64,000 nucleotides of DNA from Natronoplasma sp964602715 (GTDB lineage: Archaea; Thermoplasmatota; Thermoplasmata; Halarchaeoplasmatales; Halarchaeoplasmataceae), in NCBI GenBank assembly GCA_964602715.1, contig CAZRSB010000003.1:1-64000 (forward strand). Reading direction: 5' to 3'. A model generated the notes under the pieces. The model saw only the letters and a list, made by a program, of their open reading frames with translations. It searched no databases and was not told the DNA's origin. Shown in pieces: positions 1-9,190 of this stretch. Positions within the stretch are counted from its first letter, which is position 1. The number at the start of each line of letters is the position of its first letter. The translations under genes and the position numbers were made by a program.

Positions 1-2
1 AA

Positions 3-2441
3 GGGGGTGATTTTGCTAATGACTTCGCTGAGCGGGTTTTCGAATTGAAAGTCTTAGATCCCGCTATGGGAAGCGGTCATTTTTTGACTAACGCAGTGGA
101 CCATTTGGCAAGAGAGATAGTTAATGCTCATCAAAGACAAGCAGAAGAGGAGGGGGCGGAAACGGTTGATGAGGAGCACGACATTCACTGGGCCAGGAGA
201 CAGGTAGCACAAAAGTGTATCTACGGAGTTGATTTAAATCCGATGGCGGTAGAATTGGCTAAGGTTTCGCTCTGGTTGAGGACACTTGCAGCACAGCAAC
301 CGCTGGCATTTTTGGACCATCATCTGATGACGGGTAATTCACTGATAGGCTCTGACATAGAAAATATAGAAGAGTTAGACTCGGGTAAAGATAGAGAAGA
401 TAAGGATACCGCAACGTTAGAAGATTTTGGTATGACCTGGAAAGGTACCATGAAGGATCTCATGGGCATCTATCAGGACTTCATAAAGATCGAAAACCAA
501 GAATTATCGGATATAAAGGAGATGGAAGAAAAGTTCCATGAGTTCGAACACGAACCGATAAAGGAAAGGTTAGAAGCAATGGCAAACGTACATACTGCAC
601 GGGAGTTCGGTGTAGATGTCCCTGATGATGCCTTTACCAAGATGGCCAGATTTATAGATGATGAAAATAAGTGGGATGAGATTAATGAGGAAGATTGGTT
701 CGGCGAGGCGCAGGAGTTGGCTGAGGGAAGGAATTTCTTTCACTGGAAATTGGCTTTTCCTGAGGTGTTCTACGAGGATGAAGGCGGAAAGAAAGAGGAT
801 ACTGGATTTGATGTGGTGATTGGGAATCCGCCTTATGGGGCTAATCTCACAAAACAAGACAGATCTTATCTCCTCAATAATTTTAATACATCTGAAAAAT
901 ATAAGAATACAGGTCTACAGTTTATAGAACTTTGTGATACCCTAACAAAAGCAGAGGGGATTTATGGTCAAATCGTTCCTAAACCTTTATCATATTCACA
1001 AAAATGGTCAATCGGTAGAAACCTCATATTACCTAAACTTAAAGTCGCTATAGATGTAAGTAGAGCATTTGAAGGTGTCTTGTATGAACAGATAATATTT
1101 ATTGCAGATAAAAAAACGCATGATGATTCATATCTTACAGCCAAGGGTGATGAGGGTGGTTTTAAATCTACTGTTATGGTTGAAAAAGAATATTGTCGGG
1201 ACCTTGATACATTAATTTTGAATACTAAAGAAAAATATCTTCATATCTTCCAGAAAATCACTTGGAAAGAAAATCTTGGTGACATATCTAAAACTTCACG
1301 GGGATTACCGTATCAAAAATATAGAACTAATTCTGGATGTCCGGTTTATGGTGGAAAACATATAAGTAGATACCATCTAAAATCTACTAATGAATATCTG
1401 GAGGAAGATAAAATAGATGAGAGCAAGGACAAAGTTCAATTTGTTAAGCAACCTAAAGTTATCTCTCAAAGGATAGTAGCGCATGTAACAACCCCTACAG
1501 ACAGAATAATAATTATGTCTACCCTTGATAAGGAAGGTAAACTGACATTAGATACCATAGAGAATACTGTGCTGACAGATGACGAATATAGTTTAGAACT
1601 AATTACAGCCATATTTAATTCAAATTTATTTTCATGGTATGCTTATGAATTTATATTCAGTAAAGCCATAAGGACTATGGATTTTGATGATTACTACGTT
1701 TCTAAATTCCCTATACCAAAACAAAACTATCAAAATAGTTTACTTGAAAAGAAGGTAAGAGAAATTCCAGATATAAAATCAAAACACGCAGACTTAAATT
1801 TGAATTTAGAAGATTATCTTAGTAATTACTCTGAAGGAAAATCATTAGAAGACATCTATAATCGTATTGAAGGAATTTCAGATACTATTTTAATAGATAC
1901 TACCGCTGATAGAGAAAAACTGAAACTCGGCAGTATAGAATTTGAAGAAAACAAAGATGAACTCATTCTAAAAGTCTCTGCTCGCTACAAACCCGAAGAT
2001 GATGAAGAGTTCACTGAAGATGAATTAGATCAGTGGGGTTATACAGAAACTGAGTTGATTCCAGCGATGAAGTTCACCGGTGATGAGATGGAATTGGCTT
2101 TGATTCGTGAGTTTACAAAGTTGGCAGTAGATGAAGGGGTGGAATCGGCTAACTTCTATGAAAATGCAACCAAGAGAATCTCTATTCTTGATCGGTTAGA
2201 AAACCTGACTTTGCCTCGCCTGAGTGATGTAGAGAAAGGCTTAGAAAAATATCTCAAAAAGAAAGAGAAAGCAGAAGAACTTGAAGAAGAGATAAAGGAA
2301 ACGGACCACACGATCGATGCGATTGTCTTTAATCTGTATGAACTAACGGAGGCTGAAGTAGAAGTGGTCTTGTATAGCCTGGATACTCCGGAGGATGAGA
2401 AGGAAGATATATTGAATAAGTTTAGGAATGTCGATAACTAA
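3..2441 (+). CDS. Adenine-specific DNA methyltransferase, Eco57I/PglX-like (5' end outside window)
   Basis: Probable N6-adenine DNA methyltransferase of a restriction-modification or BREX/DISARM-like system. The frame is open to the first bases of the window, so the true start lies upstream; the TTG at 45 is not a credible start because it sits directly before the SAM-binding motif. Motif I (DPAMGSGHFL) comes at the very start of the visible protein. It is followed by the GVDLNPMAVELAK segment and, near residue 265, the catalytic NPPY motif (VVIGNPPYGANL). The remaining 500 residues look like a target-recognition and helical spacer region, with a charged coiled coil near the C terminus. Size and layout fit large Eco57I-type enzymes. 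A partner nuclease could be the PD-(D/E)XK-like gene at 3325 or lie upstream of the window. Confidence 0.88.
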   Translation, partial: GGDFANDFAERVFELKVLDPAMGSGHFLTNAVDHLAREIVNAHQRQAEEEGAETVDEEHDIHWARRQVAQKCIYGVDLNPMAVELAKVSLWLRTLAAQQPLAFLDHHLMTGNSLIGSDIENIEELDSGKDREDKDTATLEDFGMTWKGTMKDLMGIYQDFIKIENQELSDIKEMEEKFHEFEHEPIKERLEAMANVHTAREFGVDVPDDAFTKMARFIDDENKWDEINEEDWFGEAQELAEGRNFFHWKLAFPEVFYEDEGGKKEDTGFDVVIGNPPYGANLTKQDRSYLLNNFNTSEKYKNTGLQFIELCDTLTKAEGIYGQIVPKPLSYSQKWSIGRNLILPKLKVAIDVSRAFEGVLYEQIIFIADKKTHDDSYLTAKGDEGGFKSTVMVEKEYCRDLDTLILNTKEKYLHIFQKITWKENLGDISKTSRGLPYQKYRTNSGCPVYGGKHISRYHLKSTNEYLEEDKIDESKDKVQFVKQPKVISQRIVAHVTTPTDRIIIMSTLDKEGKLTLDTIENTVLTDDEYSLELITAIFNSNLFSWYAYEFIFSKAIRTMDFDDYYVSKFPIPKQNYQNSLLEKKVREIPDIKSKHADLNLNLEDYLSNYSEGKSLEDIYNRIEGISDTILIDTTADREKLKLGSIEFEENKDELILKVSARYKPEDDEEFTEDELDQWGYTETELIPAMKFTGDEMELALIREFTKLAVDEGVESANFYENATKRISILDRLENLTLPRLSDVEKGLEKYLKKKEKAEELEEEIKETDHTIDAIVFNLYELTEAEVEVVLYSLDTPEDEKEDILNKFRNVDN

Positions 2442-2449
2442 CCCTCAGA

Positions 2450-2644
2450 TTACCCATCATCTTCTTTATCATCTTTTTTATCTTTCTTTCTTTTATCTGT
2501 CTTCTTGCTCCCCGTTTTTCTTTCTCCCTTTTTGCCTTCTTTGTCTTCTTCTTTGACTATCTTCTTAGTTCCTACTTTTCCTTTTCCGTTGTCATTATCT
2601 TTATCCTTATCATCATCTTCGCCCATATTCTCACCATAGTACAA
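2450..2644 (-). CDS. Small highly charged low-complexity protein
   Basis: A 64-residue reading frame made almost entirely of Lys, Asp, Glu and Gly. It has no hydrophobic core and is predicted to be disordered. Its start overlaps the 3' end of the upstream membrane-protein gene by 14 bases, which suggests coupling in one transcript. No family is recognised. The composition is extreme, and a low-complexity frame can arise by chance, so its status as a gene is uncertain. Confidence 0.45.
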   Translation of the reverse strand: MYYGENMGEDDDKDKDNDNGKGKVGTKKIVKEEDKEGKKGERKTGSKKTDKRKKDKKDDKEDDG

Positions 2645-3218
2645 CTATTCCAACTAAAAGTAGGAAGAGAATAATACTTATAATTAACGAAATTAATGCC
2701 CCTTTAAGCCATTTTGTTCTTTTATTATACTTCCTGAAATTAGCATTATATACCTTGAATAACCCTTTCAAAAATTCATCAGTCACATGATCATTAGAAT
2801 CCCCACAGAGTTTTTTCAAATTCTCTTTATCGTCTATAAATTCCAATTCATCCCATTCTCTTTTAGGGAACACCTCATAAATCAAAATGCCAATCCCAGA
2901 AACCAAAGAGAAAATATAACCTATAAATATTAGAAAAACTCCTTTATTACTGCTCATTTGGTCGATAATAATTTCCCATCTTTGAAGTATAAATGAGATC
3001 ATCCAAGTTGCTAAGGATACAAAAACTCCTAACAAGATATATCTTTTTTCTCTTGAATTATTAATATCTTCAACTAACCTTTCATTTAATAGATTCATTT
3101 GTGTTAATAGTGTTTTTTTAGTTTCTATATCCCCCTCTAACTCACTTTCAATCTCAAAATCTGGATTATCTGAACACCCTAACCACTTCCCTAATTTTTG
3201 AAGCAAACTACTACACAT
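2631..3218 (-). CDS. Membrane protein with three predicted TM helices
   Basis: A 195-residue protein of unknown family. A cytosolic-looking acidic N terminus of about 60 residues (Cys at 2 and 15) is followed by two hydrophobic helices at about residues 62-80 and 93-113. A soluble loop of about 60 residues and a final strongly hydrophobic helix at about 172-193 complete it. It is convergent with the methyltransferase and forms a two-gene unit with the charged 64-residue frame downstream. It lies inside a cluster of nuclease and methyltransferase genes, so a membrane effector role in defence is conceivable, but nothing in the sequence proves it. Confidence 0.7.
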   Translation of the reverse strand: MCSSLLQKLGKWLGCSDNPDFEIESELEGDIETKKTLLTQMNLLNERLVEDINNSREKRYILLGVFVSLATWMISFILQRWEIIIDQMSSNKGVFLIFIGYIFSLVSGIGILIYEVFPKREWDELEFIDDKENLKKLCGDSNDHVTDEFLKGLFKVYNANFRKYNKRTKWLKGALISLIISIILFLLLVGIVVLW

Positions 3219-3324
3219 AATTAGACATCAGTATTATATGTGTTCAACCTAAATAAGATTTTAGCCTACTCAACCATGGAATAATAATAAATAGAGTTGT
3301 TCGTTATCTGCCATAGGGGATAAA

Positions 3325-4398
3325 ATGCCAATTCCTGATGAGAAATTAACTGAATTGTTTGAAGAGTTCAAGGAAGCCGAATCCTCAGAACTTGCAGAGG
3401 GTCTTGAGGATAGAAAATCTAGAAAGAGATGGGTAAGAGAAAAATTCTCCGAAGAGAACATAGAGGATCTAGGTGAAGGGGATATTAGAGAGGTTGTTAG
3501 AAAGATATGGGCCTTCCAGATGTGGACAAATAAAGATTACCTCGTAGATAAGATAATGGAAAAAGGTATAGAGGAACTTCAGGAATCATTTCTAAAAGCA
3601 TTTCATGGCCATGACGATTTAGAAAGAGCATATGAGACTCTTACTGACATACCGATGATGGGGACCGGTGTGGTATCCGAAATACTCACTTATTACTACC
3701 CGAGCAAATCCGCTATTTGGAACCGCAAAGCCAAGGATGGTTTGAAATTGCTGAATTATTCCGATAGACTCTCTTTTTCTCTAAGCAAGATCACTCTACC
3801 CTACGATGAATTTGAAGAGTTCATAGAGGTGATGGGTGAGATCAAGGACTTATTAGAGGAGAATGATCAAGAAGTGGATGATTTCTTAGAATTGGATTAC
3901 TTCCTCTATTACGTGACGGAAGAGACCTCACTTGAGAAAGAAGTTGAAGGGACAGAGGAGGATAGAGAGGAGATCGAAGATTTTGACCATGATCAGATAA
4001 GAGATACTTTACAGGAGATCGGAGATGGTCTTGGATTTGACGTAGACAGCGAGTATCATGCCGCTCCTGGCGCTCGAATAGATGTAAGGTGGAGTACAAA
4101 GGTAGCAAATTTAGGTAGGATAGCATACGCTTTTGAGGTCCAAAAAAGCGGTAGTAGAGATTCTGCTATTCTAAACCTGCAAAAAGCCAAAAACGCCGAT
4201 CCCTCGCTCCAAAAACTGGTCTTGGTATCGAATGATGAAGAACTGGAGAAGTTGAAAGATGAGATCGATGCTGTTGGAGGGGAGCTGAGTAAGTTTGTTT
4301 CATACATGAAGGTGGAAAAAGTCTTAGAAGTATCAGAGAATCTCCATAACCTCAAAGAAATATTGCAGGATGTAGGGCTGATGGAGGAAGTCGGATAA
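3325..4398 (+). CDS. PD-(D/E)XK-like nuclease-domain protein
   Basis: A 357-residue protein. The N-terminal 170 residues are helical and contain a stretch (PMMGTGVVSEILTYYYP, then SAIWNRKA) that resembles a helix-hairpin-helix or glycosylase-like segment. An acidic linker leads to a C-terminal domain of about 110 residues with GARIDVRW, a beta strand IAYAFEVQKSGS, and a helix containing NLQKA, then KLVLVSND. The spacing D...E-x-Q followed by a helix is that of a PD-(D/E)XK fold with Gln in place of the usual Lys. The family fold is known; its assignment here is inference. It follows the membrane-protein pair and precedes the PLD nuclease, so a restriction role is likely. Confidence 0.65.
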   Translation: MPIPDEKLTELFEEFKEAESSELAEGLEDRKSRKRWVREKFSEENIEDLGEGDIREVVRKIWAFQMWTNKDYLVDKIMEKGIEELQESFLKAFHGHDDLERAYETLTDIPMMGTGVVSEILTYYYPSKSAIWNRKAKDGLKLLNYSDRLSFSLSKITLPYDEFEEFIEVMGEIKDLLEENDQEVDDFLELDYFLYYVTEETSLEKEVEGTEEDREEIEDFDHDQIRDTLQEIGDGLGFDVDSEYHAAPGARIDVRWSTKVANLGRIAYAFEVQKSGSRDSAILNLQKAKNADPSLQKLVLVSNDEELEKLKDEIDAVGGELSKFVSYMKVEKVLEVSENLHNLKEILQDVGLMEEVG

Positions 4399-4501
4399 CT
4401 AATACAATCTGGATTTTTTAGAGGCTCCGTCTATCAAAGAGTTCAATATACTGACCTCAAAGCAAAAAACACGGATAAAGTCGAGAAATTTATCCCTTTA
4501 T

Positions 4502-5533
4502 TTAATCGATCTCGATGGTAACTCCCAACCTATCCCTTAACATTTTGCATATCTCGCTATATTTTTTCATAGAGAAACCGCCATGAATTGCTTCTCTAAG
4601 TGAACCTTTATCTAAGATATTTGCTAATTCATCTTTTGGAACTTTTTCTTCTATTTTTTGTATATTCGCATTCCGTTTGAATTTCCACCAGTTTGATTCT
4701 GGTTCGACTTTAAATTCTCCTTCAATAACAGCCATACCATAAATAAACACATCTGCTTCTTGATTTGGTACATAACCACTCATTATCAAAACTCTATCTC
4801 CTTTTTCAACTTCTTCTGCAAATCTTTCTACCTTAGCGGGGCCTTTTGGTTTATCTGTTTGTCTTTCAATTTGGTCTTTTATCTCTCCAATAGAGGTATT
4901 ATCATCCACATTATTCACAGTAAATCCTATTGCTAGAACGTTTTCATTTACAAAATTGTCCCAGTGATCTGTCTCTTCTGTTTTGGATCTTGTTTTGAGA
5001 GTCCAAAAGTTAAAATCTTCTTCTATACTTTCCGTTCTCCGCCTCTCTCGATTTTCAAATTGTTTTACTGCGGTATCGAAATTTATCTCTTCTGATTCAT
5101 CAGAATCAAACAAATCGTCAAAGTAGTCCTGGAGATTTTCTATAATCTTTTTATCAGTATCATTCTTCGAGTCGAGTAAAATACATGCCTCACGATTATT
5201 ATTTAACCCACTATAAGTCAAATTTGCAGAACCGATGATACATTTTTTATCCTTTCCGTTGGAAAATATCATTACCTTAGAATGAAATTTTCCAATTCTA
5301 TTGGGATATTCTTTAATCTTTCCATCTTCTATTTTCTTTAACTTTTTAGGGTTGGTGGGTGGATATTCATCAGAGACCAGTATCCTTACATTATCAACAT
5401 TATTGATCTTCTCTATAACCTCTTTCTCAGGAGAAAAATAGGCACTTCCAATATCGACAGATTCGGTCCAATCGATTAAATCTTTTATTTCCTTACCTAT
5501 CTCATCAATTATTTCTCTCAAATCAGCCACCAC
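4502..5533 (-). CDS. PLD-family nuclease fused to an EVE/PUA-like domain
   Basis: A 343-residue protein. Residues about 25-150 form a phospholipase-D-like domain with one HKD motif (FHSKVMIFSNG, then IIGSANLTYSGL). This is the layout of the BfiI/NgoFVII family of metal-independent nucleases, which work as dimers. The C-terminal half carries FNFWTLKTR, then NVLAIGFTVN and VLIMSGYVPNQ. This resembles EVE/PUA-like domains that bind modified bases in type IV restriction enzymes. The combination suggests a nuclease that cuts DNA or RNA carrying a modified base. The HKD call is seen directly; the reader-domain call is a pattern match. The gene is a single unit, convergent with the PD-(D/E)XK-like gene. 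Confidence 0.78.
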   Translation of the reverse strand: MVADLREIIDEIGKEIKDLIDWTESVDIGSAYFSPEKEVIEKINNVDNVRILVSDEYPPTNPKKLKKIEDGKIKEYPNRIGKFHSKVMIFSNGKDKKCIIGSANLTYSGLNNNREACILLDSKNDTDKKIIENLQDYFDDLFDSDESEEINFDTAVKQFENRERRRTESIEEDFNFWTLKTRSKTEETDHWDNFVNENVLAIGFTVNNVDDNTSIGEIKDQIERQTDKPKGPAKVERFAEEVEKGDRVLIMSGYVPNQEADVFIYGMAVIEGEFKVEPESNWWKFKRNANIQKIEEKVPKDELANILDKGSLREAIHGGFSMKKYSEICKMLRDRLGVTIEID

Positions 5534-5673
5534 TATTCAGAATCTTTTATTAGTTATTTAAGACTTCGGGGGTATTCATATGGAGAGATCAAGGGTATAG
5601 ACTCAGAACAGATATAAATAATACTTACTCACAACCATATATGATATTTTAACGAACCCTGGGATGTGATTAT

Positions 5674-5853
5674 ATGACAGGTGCTGTATATGAGACTACC
5701 GGCAAAGTGAAGGAAGATATTCTCTGCGAAAGTTGCCTTGCAGACAAATATGATGTAGACATGAGTAATTACAGAAGTTTTGTCTCGAAAATCTCTGATA
5801 AATCTTGTGAAATATGTGGGTATCCGAAGAAAAAGAAGTCCGAAGAAGAGTGA
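5674..5853 (+). CDS. 59-residue zinc-binding protein
   Basis: A short frame opening with MTGAVYETTGKVKEDI. It has two CxxC knuckles (CESC at residues 18-21 and CEIC at 46-49) separated by 24 residues, and a Lys-rich tail. The pattern is that of a treble-clef or ribbon zinc module. A TATA-like GATATAAATA lies at 5611-5620, and GGATGTGAT precedes the ATG as a weak ribosome site. It stands alone between the PLD nuclease and a convergent hypothetical gene. Function unknown; a small transcription factor or antitoxin is possible. Confidence 0.65.
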   Translation: MTGAVYETTGKVKEDILCESCLADKYDVDMSNYRSFVSKISDKSCEICGYPKKKKSEEE

Positions 5854-6004
5854 TTTAATTATCCTATTATCCCTTGTTTAACAGAAAACTTTCAATATTG
5901 AGGTACATCTTTTCATCTCCAAATATTCCTGATATAGTGTAATAATTTCTAAAAGAATTTTTTAAACTTAGAGTGATTTTAAATACTTGATTTCTATGAT
6001 AGTA

Positions 6005-6502
6005 TCAAAGATCCCGGAATTGTCTGTCCAGTTCACCGGTGTTTTTGGCTTCCTCCCAGGCAGCAATTTTTCTATGTATGATCCGTTTGTCCCTTTCGAC
6101 AGAGGACATCCCTCTTTGGGTGAGATTTTTAGTGAACACTCTGAAATACACATCTTCTTCAGCATCATCCATTATGTAGTTGATCCTTTCCATAACCTCT
6201 TCAAGAGTCGGAGCTATGACGATATATCCTTCCCCAACATTACCATATGGTGGACACTCAATTACATGACCAGATTCTTTGGGAGTAATGTCCTCATCAT
6301 TCTGCCATACCTCTGCCATGGCTATTATATCCACGGTGGATTTTAACTTATTTCTAATCCTACTCGAAACGAAGTCGGAACCTATTTGAAGAAACCCTGA
6401 TTTTCCTTCACCAATCTTTTGCAGTTTAGCTTTAAGTTCATCAATCTTAGTTTTGCATTCCTTAGGACTTAAATTCTCGTATTCACTATGTGATTGAGTC
6501 AT
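6005..6502 (-). CDS. Hypothetical protein, 165 residues
   Basis: Not recognised. I choose the ATG giving MTQSHSEYENLSPKE because the longer in-frame extension to 6604 has a different, hydrophobic composition and runs into the opposite gene. The protein starts with a helical region, then SGFLQIGSDFVSSRIRNKL, then TVDIIAMAEVWQ. It has a conserved-looking GNVGEGYIVIAPTLEEV segment and a charged helical C terminus. It looks like a compact soluble alpha/beta protein with regular codon usage. The opposite-strand open frame at 5987-6346 is a shadow. Confidence 0.6.
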   Translation of the reverse strand: MTQSHSEYENLSPKECKTKIDELKAKLQKIGEGKSGFLQIGSDFVSSRIRNKLKSTVDIIAMAEVWQNDEDITPKESGHVIECPPYGNVGEGYIVIAPTLEEVMERINYIMDDAEEDVYFRVFTKNLTQRGMSSVERDKRIIHRKIAAWEEAKNTGELDRQFRDL

Positions 6503-6515
6503 GGTTAAGGTATAG

Positions 6516-6848
6516 ATGTTATTAGGTAAAAATTTTTCTAATATCAAGGCTGATCGAAATTTAGAAAGCAGTTGTGAGGAGTTAATAGAGGGCCACCCTA
6601 CCAAAGATATAGAACGTAAAAGGATACCCTCTAAAGAGACAAATATAACGCCTTTAGCAAATGCTCCCGAGCCGATAAGAAAGAAAAAACAAAAAGAGTA
6701 TGATAAGGAATATAAGGAGAAAAAAGCAAACGAAAGGAGGGTGTTCTTAAAAGAACAGATAGCGAAGATAGAATCAACGATTCAAGATGTTAGAAATGAC
6801 CTTAGCTATACATATTATCTGAAAAATGAACTGAGCAAAAAAAGATAA
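6516..6848 (+). CDS. Small basic coiled-coil protein
   Basis: A 110-residue frame, very rich in Lys and Glu from about residue 50 onward, with a heptad-like segment (FLKEQIAKIESTIQDV). The first 45 residues show little structure. The true start may be further in: GAAAGGAGGG at about 6732 is a strong Shine-Dalgarno sequence, but no well-spaced ATG follows it. The gene is divergent from the preceding hypothetical gene. No family recognised. Confidence 0.4.
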   Translation: MLLGKNFSNIKADRNLESSCEELIEGHPTKDIERKRIPSKETNITPLANAPEPIRKKKQKEYDKEYKEKKANERRVFLKEQIAKIESTIQDVRNDLSYTYYLKNELSKKR

Positions 6849-7065
6849 ATTTAAAACTGACACTCCGATTTCTCTATAAACTCCAATATGAAGAAATCAA
6901 ACAGAGAGAAGGACAAGCCACGTTCTTCTTCCCACGACCGCATATCATCGTGGGGAAAGAACTTTCACTTATACCGATTGCCCCGCCGATGTATAATCCT
7001 TTCACAAAAATCCGTAAACCATATATATTGTTAATTGAATATTTACCTACCAAATAAGTGAAAAA

Positions 7066-7440
7066 ATGGCAAAAGAAGGTTTGACGAACGAGGAAGAAGA
7101 ATTGATAGACAGACTCATAAAAGCAGGTATTCAGAAGAACACGGCACGGACACTGGTTTTCGTTGCCAGCCAAGACGAAGCCAAAAGCAGAGAGATAGAG
7201 GATGCCACGGAGCTGAGACAGCCGGAGGTATCCATATCGATACAGGAACTGAGAGACCACGGATGGGTCAGTAGGCGGAAAATCAAGAAAGAAGGAAGAG
7301 GAAGGCCAGTTCACGGTTATCAGCTAGATAAACCGATGGACGAGATAATCAAAGAGATAGAGGAGAAAGAAAGGGAACGTATAGCAGAGATTGAGGAGAA
7401 CTTAGAGGAAATCAAAGAACTCGTTGGATCATGCTTGTAG
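7066..7440 (+). CDS. Winged-helix transcriptional regulator (TrmB/ArsR-like)
   Basis: A 124-residue DNA-binding protein. Residues about 8-85 form a winged helix, with a recognition region SREIEDATELRQPEVSISIQ and a wing SRRKIKKEGRGRP. Gln-Pro-Glu-Val in the recognition helix is common in archaeal TrmB/MarR-like regulators. The C terminus is a charged helix suited to dimerisation. AT-rich DNA with TTAATTGAATATTTA lies upstream, and the ATG follows AAGTGAAAAA. The gene stands alone; a target is not evident, although neighbouring defence genes are candidates. Confidence 0.8.
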   Translation: MAKEGLTNEEEELIDRLIKAGIQKNTARTLVFVASQDEAKSREIEDATELRQPEVSISIQELRDHGWVSRRKIKKEGRGRPVHGYQLDKPMDEIIKEIEEKERERIAEIEENLEEIKELVGSCL

Positions 7441-7758
7441 ATCCAAAACAAAGAGCATTGTTTAGTCTTTCTAGAAATCTACGTGATTAGTTATTTCAAA
7501 ATCAGGCTAACATTGCCTTTTCCGTATAGTTTTTTTCTCTAACCCTACAGTGGGTATTAGGTACATTAAAAATTCTTGGATTATGGGTTCAGTAGAAAAC
7601 CTTCATTTTAGCCGATCTAAAGTTATAATAATCTTCTTCTTCGGTTTTATAACAACCTGTTTTTGCCCTAGATAGCCAATTATTACTCCTTATTTAGAGG
7701 TTTTCTACAGAGCTAAAGAACAATAAATTTTTAATATAAAGTTAATAATGAATTACCA
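7441..7758. other. Non-coding gap with an 11-bp inverted repeat
   Basis: No convincing gene. The segment holds a perfect inverted repeat, GTAGAAAACCT at 7592-7602 and AGGTTTTCTAC at 7698-7708, enclosing about 95 AT-rich bases. The right arm lies 50 bases before the DUF4238 start and could mark a small mobile unit or an operator pair. AT-rich DNA at 7725-7745 probably holds the promoter of the next gene. Confidence 0.45.
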
Positions 7759-8856
7759 ATGCCAGAATATAAAAATCAACATTATGTTCCACAGTATTAT
7801 CTAAAGTTTTTTAATGACGGGAATAATAAGATTTGTGTTTATAATTTTGATAAAATGGATGAATTTATGGTACCAGTCTCTAATGTATGTTCCAATACTT
7901 ACTTTTATGGTGAAGGGAACATCGAAGAAAGTTTGAATGATTTTGAAACTCAATGCTCAGAATTGATTGAAAAAATAATTGAGAATGGTAATTTGAATAA
8001 TATTAGCAATGAAGAGTACACTTTATTATTACAATTTATCCTATTCCAAAGAAGAAGAACAAAAAAGGCTAAAAACGAGATCGATGAAATTGTACAACAC
8101 TTTTTCAGAGAGATTACAAAATATGGGGTTGAAAGCGGAGAATTAGACGAAAAAGCCTATGATTTAGCACAGAAAGGAAAAATTAGACTAGAACATCCTA
8201 TGTTTCAATACAGTCTATTATATGGTCCACTTTTTTACAGATTAATAGCCGATCTTGAACCTCTATTAATTCAAAATGAAACAAAGAAGGACTTCGTTAT
8301 AGGAGAACATCCCATAATATTTGATAACCCTTTATTTAAACATACGCAAATTCATGGTGGGATAGGACCGCTAAATAAAGGGTTGGTTATAATATGTCCA
8401 TTAAGTACTGAATTTGCGATATTATTGTATGATCCTAAATCTTATAAGTTTGAGTTTGAAAATAGGTTGAAAATCAAAATTAAAGATCCTTTAGTGATTA
8501 AATCACTTAATATTTGTCAATATATCTATAGTGATTCAAATCTGTTCTATGGTCAATGTGGAAGAAAATATGAGATGAGAACTATTCAAAAATATTTTAG
8601 AGAAGATAAACAAGAAGAAATGTCTAAACACATAGAATATACTCAATCGAATACTAAAAAATCGTTTTTACAATCAACTTCAAACCCTAGCGATTCTACA
8701 CCTTATCTACCGTTCCTAAAAGAAAAAAACGGCGTCGAGTTTAAGTTAGAAAGAATAGAAGGTTTAAGTGAGGAAATCCATAAAGAAGTTTTAACGTATC
8801 TTGAAGATTTTTCTGAGTTATCAGAAGACGAGATTAAAAATCTATTCTTCACTTAA
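7759..8856 (+). CDS. DUF4238 family protein
   Basis: A 365-residue protein with the hallmark N terminus of DUF4238 (KNQHYVPQYYLKFF), followed by a strand-rich region and a long helical section (LLLQFILFQRRRTKKAKNEI). The middle has FVIGEHPIIFDNP, and LVIICPLSTEFAILLYDP resembles the family core. Members are widespread in bacteria and archaea, often beside restriction and defence genes; no activity is established to my knowledge. The last 80 residues are acidic and less conserved-looking. It is monocistronic, with a very AT-rich leader. Family membership is confident, function is not. Confidence 0.8.
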   Translation: MPEYKNQHYVPQYYLKFFNDGNNKICVYNFDKMDEFMVPVSNVCSNTYFYGEGNIEESLNDFETQCSELIEKIIENGNLNNISNEEYTLLLQFILFQRRRTKKAKNEIDEIVQHFFREITKYGVESGELDEKAYDLAQKGKIRLEHPMFQYSLLYGPLFYRLIADLEPLLIQNETKKDFVIGEHPIIFDNPLFKHTQIHGGIGPLNKGLVIICPLSTEFAILLYDPKSYKFEFENRLKIKIKDPLVIKSLNICQYIYSDSNLFYGQCGRKYEMRTIQKYFREDKQEEMSKHIEYTQSNTKKSFLQSTSNPSDSTPYLPFLKEKNGVEFKLERIEGLSEEIHKEVLTYLEDFSELSEDEIKNLFFT

Positions 8857-9037
8857 ATTAATAATTCGACGGGTATTCTCTCCTGCATTTCGCGATCCTG
8901 CTACGGTCGATCATTCCGCTGTTCATTGCGATGGTGATGAAAGAGAAGAATATATGATGAAAAATTGATTACAACTGAGTCTAAACGATAATGTATCTCT
9001 AGATAATATAAAAAATAGTAATTAAATAAGAGGGTTT

Positions 9038-9190
9038 TTAAACATCGCTGATTCCATGCTTATGAGCACAGTCAACGTGAGCATAGTCATCAATCTCTTC
9101 ATAATAAGCTGGAGTTCCTTTTTCTCGTGTTTGACCTTCACCGCAGAATTTACAAGTCCTTCCCATTTTATATTGGAATGACTTCTTCAT
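9038..9190 (-). CDS. 50-residue zinc-finger-like protein
   Basis: A short frame with CKFC at residues 13-16 and a DCAHKH segment at 40-45. Two Cys plus a C..H/H set can bind one zinc ion (CxxC...C..H). A second Met at residue 9 (MGRTCKFCGEG) may be the real start. The region between the knuckles is rich in Tyr and acidic residues. It stands alone in a stretch otherwise free of genes. No family is recognised; it resembles other small zinc proteins scattered through this accessory region. Confidence 0.55.
   Translation of the reverse strand: MKKSFQYKMGRTCKFCGEGQTREKGTPAYYEEIDDYAHVDCAHKHGISDV

Noticed and set aside
5987..6346. 119-codon plus-strand frame
   Set aside because: Antisense to the minus-strand hypothetical gene, whose composition is more protein-like.
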